NCBI GenBank assembly: GCA_012523575.1
Contig: JAAYIF010000056.1
Coordinates: forward strand, 1-59,785
Direction of reading: 5' to 3'
DNA: 59,785 bases
Source of the DNA: Clostridia bacterium
GTDB lineage: Bacteria > Bacillota > DTU086
Shown: positions 56,996-59,785 of the stretch, piece after piece
Layout of the letters: the number at the start of each line of letters is the position of its first letter
Position numbering within the stretch: the first letter of the stretch is position 1
The notes under the pieces: generated by a model
What the model saw: only the letters and a program-made list of their open reading frames with translations
What the model was told of the DNA's origin: nothing
Database searches by the model: none
Position numbers and translations under genes: made by a program

Positions 56996-58213
56996 ATGCC
57001 TGAGTTTTTTTACAGGGCAAGGAATTATTCCGGCCGGCTGCTTACAGGTAGCATTAACGCAGATAACCTAAATCAAGCCGCTTCTCATTTGAGGAGTAGA
57101 GATTTAATCGTAGTTCATTTAGAAGAAGTTAAACAAAAGAAAAGAATTATACCGTTGATATTACCGCGACAGAGGGTTAACAGACGGGATTTGGGTGTAT
57201 TTTGCAGGCAACTTTCCGTAATGATTCAATCGGGTATTCCCCTTATGTCGGCACTTAAGGTTTTTGAGGAACAGTTAGATAAAAAGAATCTTAGGGAAGC
57301 AGTTACCCAATTGCGTCAAAGCATGGAGGCAGGGGAAAGTTTTTCTGAAGCTATGGAGAAACATTCCTCAATTTTTCCCTTTGTACTGATTAAAATGGTG
57401 GCAGCCGGAGAAGCGGGCGGTGTACTGGACAGTGTACTGGAGAAAATGGCAGATTATTTCGAGTGGGAACACAACACAAAGGAAAAGGCTAAGTCCTCAT
57501 TATTATATCCCATGGTAGTTCTTGGCGTTGCTTTGCTTGCTGTGACCTTTGTGGTTGTTTTTGTTCTACCCATTTTTGAACGTATTTTAAATCAAATGCA
57601 GATTGATTTGCCCTTGACGACAAAATTGGTTTTGGCGGTTTCCAATTTTACTAGGCAATTTTGGTATTTGGTTTTAATGGGTATCGCAGGCATTATTTTC
57701 ACGGTAAGGTACCTATTAAAAACGGAAAAAGGGAGGGATTTACGGGACAGGTGGGTGCTTAAAATTCCACTGATTGGGATGCTCGTAAGTAAAATAATAA
57801 TTTCCCGCTTTTGCAGAGCCTTATCCGCTCTTTTAAGTGGAGGAGTGCCCATTCTAGATGCCCTTGAAGTGGTGAAGCAAACCGCCGGCAATAGGGTTTT
57901 TGAAAAGAGCATATCCCAGGTTGCCCAAAGCTTAAAGGAAGGAGAGGGTATGGCTGAACCCTTAAAGGCCAGCGGGGTTTTTCCCGCAATGGTTGTGGAA
58001 ATGATTTCTGTGGGTGAGGAAACAGGAACAGTGGATTTAATGCTGGAGAAGGTGGGGAACTTTTTTGATGCAGAAGTGGAGGAAACTGCCGGACGCCTTT
58101 CTACATTGATAGAGCCCGTGCTGATAATTATTTTAGGCATAGTGATAGGACTACTGCTGATTTCCATCCTTCTTCCCATTTTTCAGGTTATAGGAAACAT
58201 TGAAGGTTTTTAA
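56996..58213 (+). CDS. pilC: Type IV pilus inner-membrane platform PilC
   Basis: A 405-residue T2SF protein. Two repeats of the domain (about 70-190 and 270-390), each with FCRQLSVMIQSGIPLMSAL or FCRALSALLSGGVPILDAL, flank three membrane helices (near 170, 215 and 380). It is the platform that couples PilB/PilT to pilin insertion. ATG 56996 is 11 nt after pilT. Confidence 0.95.
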   Translation: MPEFFYRARNYSGRLLTGSINADNLNQAASHLRSRDLIVVHLEEVKQKKRIIPLILPRQRVNRRDLGVFCRQLSVMIQSGIPLMSALKVFEEQLDKKNLREAVTQLRQSMEAGESFSEAMEKHSSIFPFVLIKMVAAGEAGGVLDSVLEKMADYFEWEHNTKEKAKSSLLYPMVVLGVALLAVTFVVVFVLPIFERILNQMQIDLPLTTKLVLAVSNFTRQFWYLVLMGIAGIIFTVRYLLKTEKGRDLRDRWVLKIPLIGMLVSKIIISRFCRALSALLSGGVPILDALEVVKQTAGNRVFEKSISQVAQSLKEGEGMAEPLKASGVFPAMVVEMISVGEETGTVDLMLEKVGNFFDAEVEETAGRLSTLIEPVLIIILGIVIGLLLISILLPIFQVIGNIEGF

Positions 58214-58238
58214 CGGGAGCTTTTTGGGAGGGATTTTT

Positions 58239-58658
58239 ATGTTTTTGGGATTATTAAAAAAGCTCTCAAAGGATAAAAAGGGATTTACCCTTATTGAGCT
58301 GATGGTGGTAGTGATAATTATTGGGATATTGGTTGCCATAGTAGTACCCAATTTTTTGGGGAGAGTTGATAAAGCTAAAGAGAGTCGGGTTATGGCGGAC
58401 TTAAATTCCATAGCCACGGCTGCTCAGATGTACAGGATTGATAATGATGAAAATAAATGGCCTAGCAGTTTGAGTGAATTAAAGTCGTATGGTATTGATG
58501 AAAATATTTCAGATCCCTGGGGTGGCAATTATCGAATCACGTCTAAAAATGATGAGTTTTCCGTGTCAAATACTAAAGGACACATATATAAATTAACCAT
58601 TGATGAGGACGGAAAAAAAGTAATTACCTCTGACAGTAATGGGAATGAAACAGAGTAG
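58239..58658 (+). CDS. Type IV pilin / type II G-like pseudopilin
   Basis: A 139-residue prepilin. A short basic leader ends KDKKG, followed by the processed N-terminus FTLIELMVVVIIIGILVAIVVPNFLG, with the conserved Glu5 and prepilin peptidase cleavage after Gly. The globular part includes DNDENKWPSSLSELKSYG and DPWGGNYRI, the GspG-like segment; the usual disulfide Cys are absent. The start is taken as ATG 58239 because GGGAGGGA lies 5 nt upstream; an in-frame TTG at 58200 overlaps pilC. It is probably the main pilin of this operon. Confidence 0.9.
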   Translation: MFLGLLKKLSKDKKGFTLIELMVVVIIIGILVAIVVPNFLGRVDKAKESRVMADLNSIATAAQMYRIDNDENKWPSSLSELKSYGIDENISDPWGGNYRITSKNDEFSVSNTKGHIYKLTIDEDGKKVITSDSNGNETE

Positions 58659-58712
58659 CAAGTGGGTTATTTAAAGATAAAGAGTTGAGGTGTTGATGAA
58701 ATCTTTCTGTTT

Positions 58713-59450
58713 TTGTTTTTCACTGCAGGGCTTTTTATCGGCAGTTTTATAAATACATATGCATACAGGGTCCTTAGGAATAAACCCGTTGCCGCGGACA
58801 GATCGCGCTGTCCCCGGTGCCAGAGACCTCTGGCACCGAGGGACTTGATTCCCATTTTGAGCTTTATTTTGCTGAAAGGAAAGTGCCGTTATTGCGGCGG
58901 TAAAGTAAGTCTGCGTTACCCCGCAGCAGAGCTTTTTACGGGGATTGTTTTTTTATTTATATATTTAAAGGTGGGCTTTGAAAGGGAGCTAGTGCCCTAT
59001 TTATTTATGTGCTGTGTGCTTATCGCTGCTGCTTTTACGGATCTGGAAAGCATGATAATTCATGACTCTTTAATATTATTTGCTTTGATGGGAGGCATAC
59101 TGTTGAATTTTTTATTTGGAACGGCTGGATTAAAGGAAATGCTTTTAGGCTCGGTTGCCGGCGGCCTTCCTCTTTTGGCAGTTGCCTTAATGAGCAAGGG
59201 AGGCATGGGCGGAGGGGACATTAAGCTGGCCTCCGTTATGGGAATCTTTCTTGGGTGGAAGCTTGTCCTTGCAGCTCTGTTCATTTCCTTTTTCATTGGT
59301 GGGATGGTGGGCATGTTGCTTCTCCTTCTAGGAATTAAAAGAAGAAAGGACTGCATACCCTTTGGACCCTTTTTAGCGCTGGGGGGGATCCTTTCCATCC
59401 TTTTTGGCAGGGAATTAATTCATTTTTATACTGCTAATTTTTATGTATAA
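58713..59450 (+). CDS. pilD: Prepilin peptidase PilD
   Basis: A 245-residue (as annotated) aspartic protease with about seven helices. FIGSFINTYAYRVL starts the fold. The zinc-binding C-x2-C pairs are CPRC and CRYC. The catalytic Asp sit in AAFTDLESMIIHD and GGGDIKLASVMG. It cleaves and N-methylates prepilins. TTG 58713 cuts off the first hydrophobic residues (EIFLFLF lies in frame upstream). The good GAGGTG site serves an ATG (58696) in another frame, so a one-base loss near the start is likely. Confidence 0.88.
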   Translation: MFFTAGLFIGSFINTYAYRVLRNKPVAADRSRCPRCQRPLAPRDLIPILSFILLKGKCRYCGGKVSLRYPAAELFTGIVFLFIYLKVGFERELVPYLFMCCVLIAAAFTDLESMIIHDSLILFALMGGILLNFLFGTAGLKEMLLGSVAGGLPLLAVALMSKGGMGGGDIKLASVMGIFLGWKLVLAALFISFFIGGMVGMLLLLLGIKRRKDCIPFGPFLALGGILSILFGRELIHFYTANFYV

Positions 59451-59462
59451 ATGGGGATAAAA

Positions 59463-59785
59463 ATGCTTTTTAGAAAATTGATTTTAAGAGAGCAGAAGGG
59501 TTTTACCCTTTTAGAATTGATGGTTTCCATTGTTATAATGGGAGTATTTCTTTCCTGTTTAGTGCCCCTTTCTTTAAGAGTTGTTTCAAAAAATGAGCTT
59601 AAACATGCAGCCTATACCATTGCTGCAGATATTAGATATGGCCAGCAGCTGGCGCTTATGTTAAAAACGGTGATAAAATCCCTATAATCACCGGGGAAAA
59701 AATCCCCACCCCCTAGAAATATAAACACCGAAGATCTGGCAAATCGGAGGTGTTTAAAATTTACGTAGGGAGTGGGGAATGGTTG
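59463..59785 (+). pseudogene. Type IV pseudopilin gene (GspH-like), frameshifted and cut by the window end
   Basis: ATG 59463 opens MLFRKLILREQKGFTLLELMVSIVIMGVF, a prepilin N-terminus with Glu5, followed by AAYTIAADIRYGQQLALMLK as in GspH-like minor pilins. The frame stops at 59685-59687. The next frame carries on as NGDKIPIITGEKIPTP, then a TAG, then KYKHRRSGKSEVFKIYVGSGEW to the window end. One lost A in the run at 59661-59666 plus a nonsense change would explain this. It could also be a sequencing error. ATG 59451 is an alternative start. Confidence 0.6.

Overview
The window is about 60 kb of low-GC chromosomal DNA that reads as an endospore-forming Clostridia-type Firmicute, probably Peptococcaceae-like. 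The evidence is sigma-K, SpoIID, a BofC-like protein and an alpha/beta SASP, together with strong AGGAGG ribosome sites, many TTG/GTG starts, a TPP riboswitch and the Firmicute alaS-ireB-ruvX-DUF1292 order. The genus cannot be fixed from the sequence. Nearly everything lies on the + strand; only inorganic pyrophosphatase and the SASP are on the - strand. No phage, full insertion sequence, CRISPR array or tRNA was seen.

Layout. 1-170: end of an rRNA operon (5S rRNA and terminator). 0.3-2.2 kb: nicotinamidase-like hydrolase, DUF3842, CooT-like protein and NAD synthetase. 2.2-13.4 kb: yebC, BofC-like, ruvCAB, DUF2905, SpoIID-like, queA-tgt-yajC, an HD protein and secDF. 13.5-23.5 kb: lapA-like, a very long recJ, relA, dtd, an MBL hydrolase, hisS and aspS. 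23.6-23.9 kb: 6S RNA. 24.0-29.1 kb: trxA, rarA, then an Rrf2-iscS-iscU-mnmA sulfur-transfer operon. 29.4-36.3 kb: PRC-barrel protein, small proteins, AI-2E-family transporter, and alaS-ireB-AKR-ruvX-DUF1292. 36.5-42.9 kb: VanW protein, mltG, U32 peptidase, class B PBP and sigK (uninterrupted). 42.9-44.8 kb: ppa, SASP, a GreA-like factor and a frameshifted membrane protein. 44.9-48.0 kb: TPP riboswitch, sodium:solute symporter and a YlmB-like deacylase, which together look like a thiamine-pyrimidine salvage unit. 48.3-49.9 kb: P1 peptidase and YqeG phosphatase. 49.9-54.2 kb: shikimate genes aroE-(merR)-aroC-aroK-aroB. 54.2 kb to the end: a type IV pilus operon (pilB, pilT, pilC, pilin, pilD, broken pseudopilin) that runs off the window.

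The most unusual item is a dispersed family of structured non-coding elements. Two homologous copies of about 190 bp (29093-29280 and 48012-48201) are closed by 12-17 bp inverted ends and share several internal blocks. A 100-bp relative lies just upstream of vanW (36384-36483), and an orphan right end lies at 3721-3751. The terminal arms covary between copies. Three of the four sit between a stop codon and an intrinsic terminator. They could be a miniature inverted-repeat element or a family of 3'-UTR/independent structured RNAs; I do not recognise them as a named family. Other points of interest are a compact attenuator before alaS that is not a canonical T-box, a RecJ with a degenerate helicase-like C-terminal region, and three probable one-base indels that disrupt reading frames.
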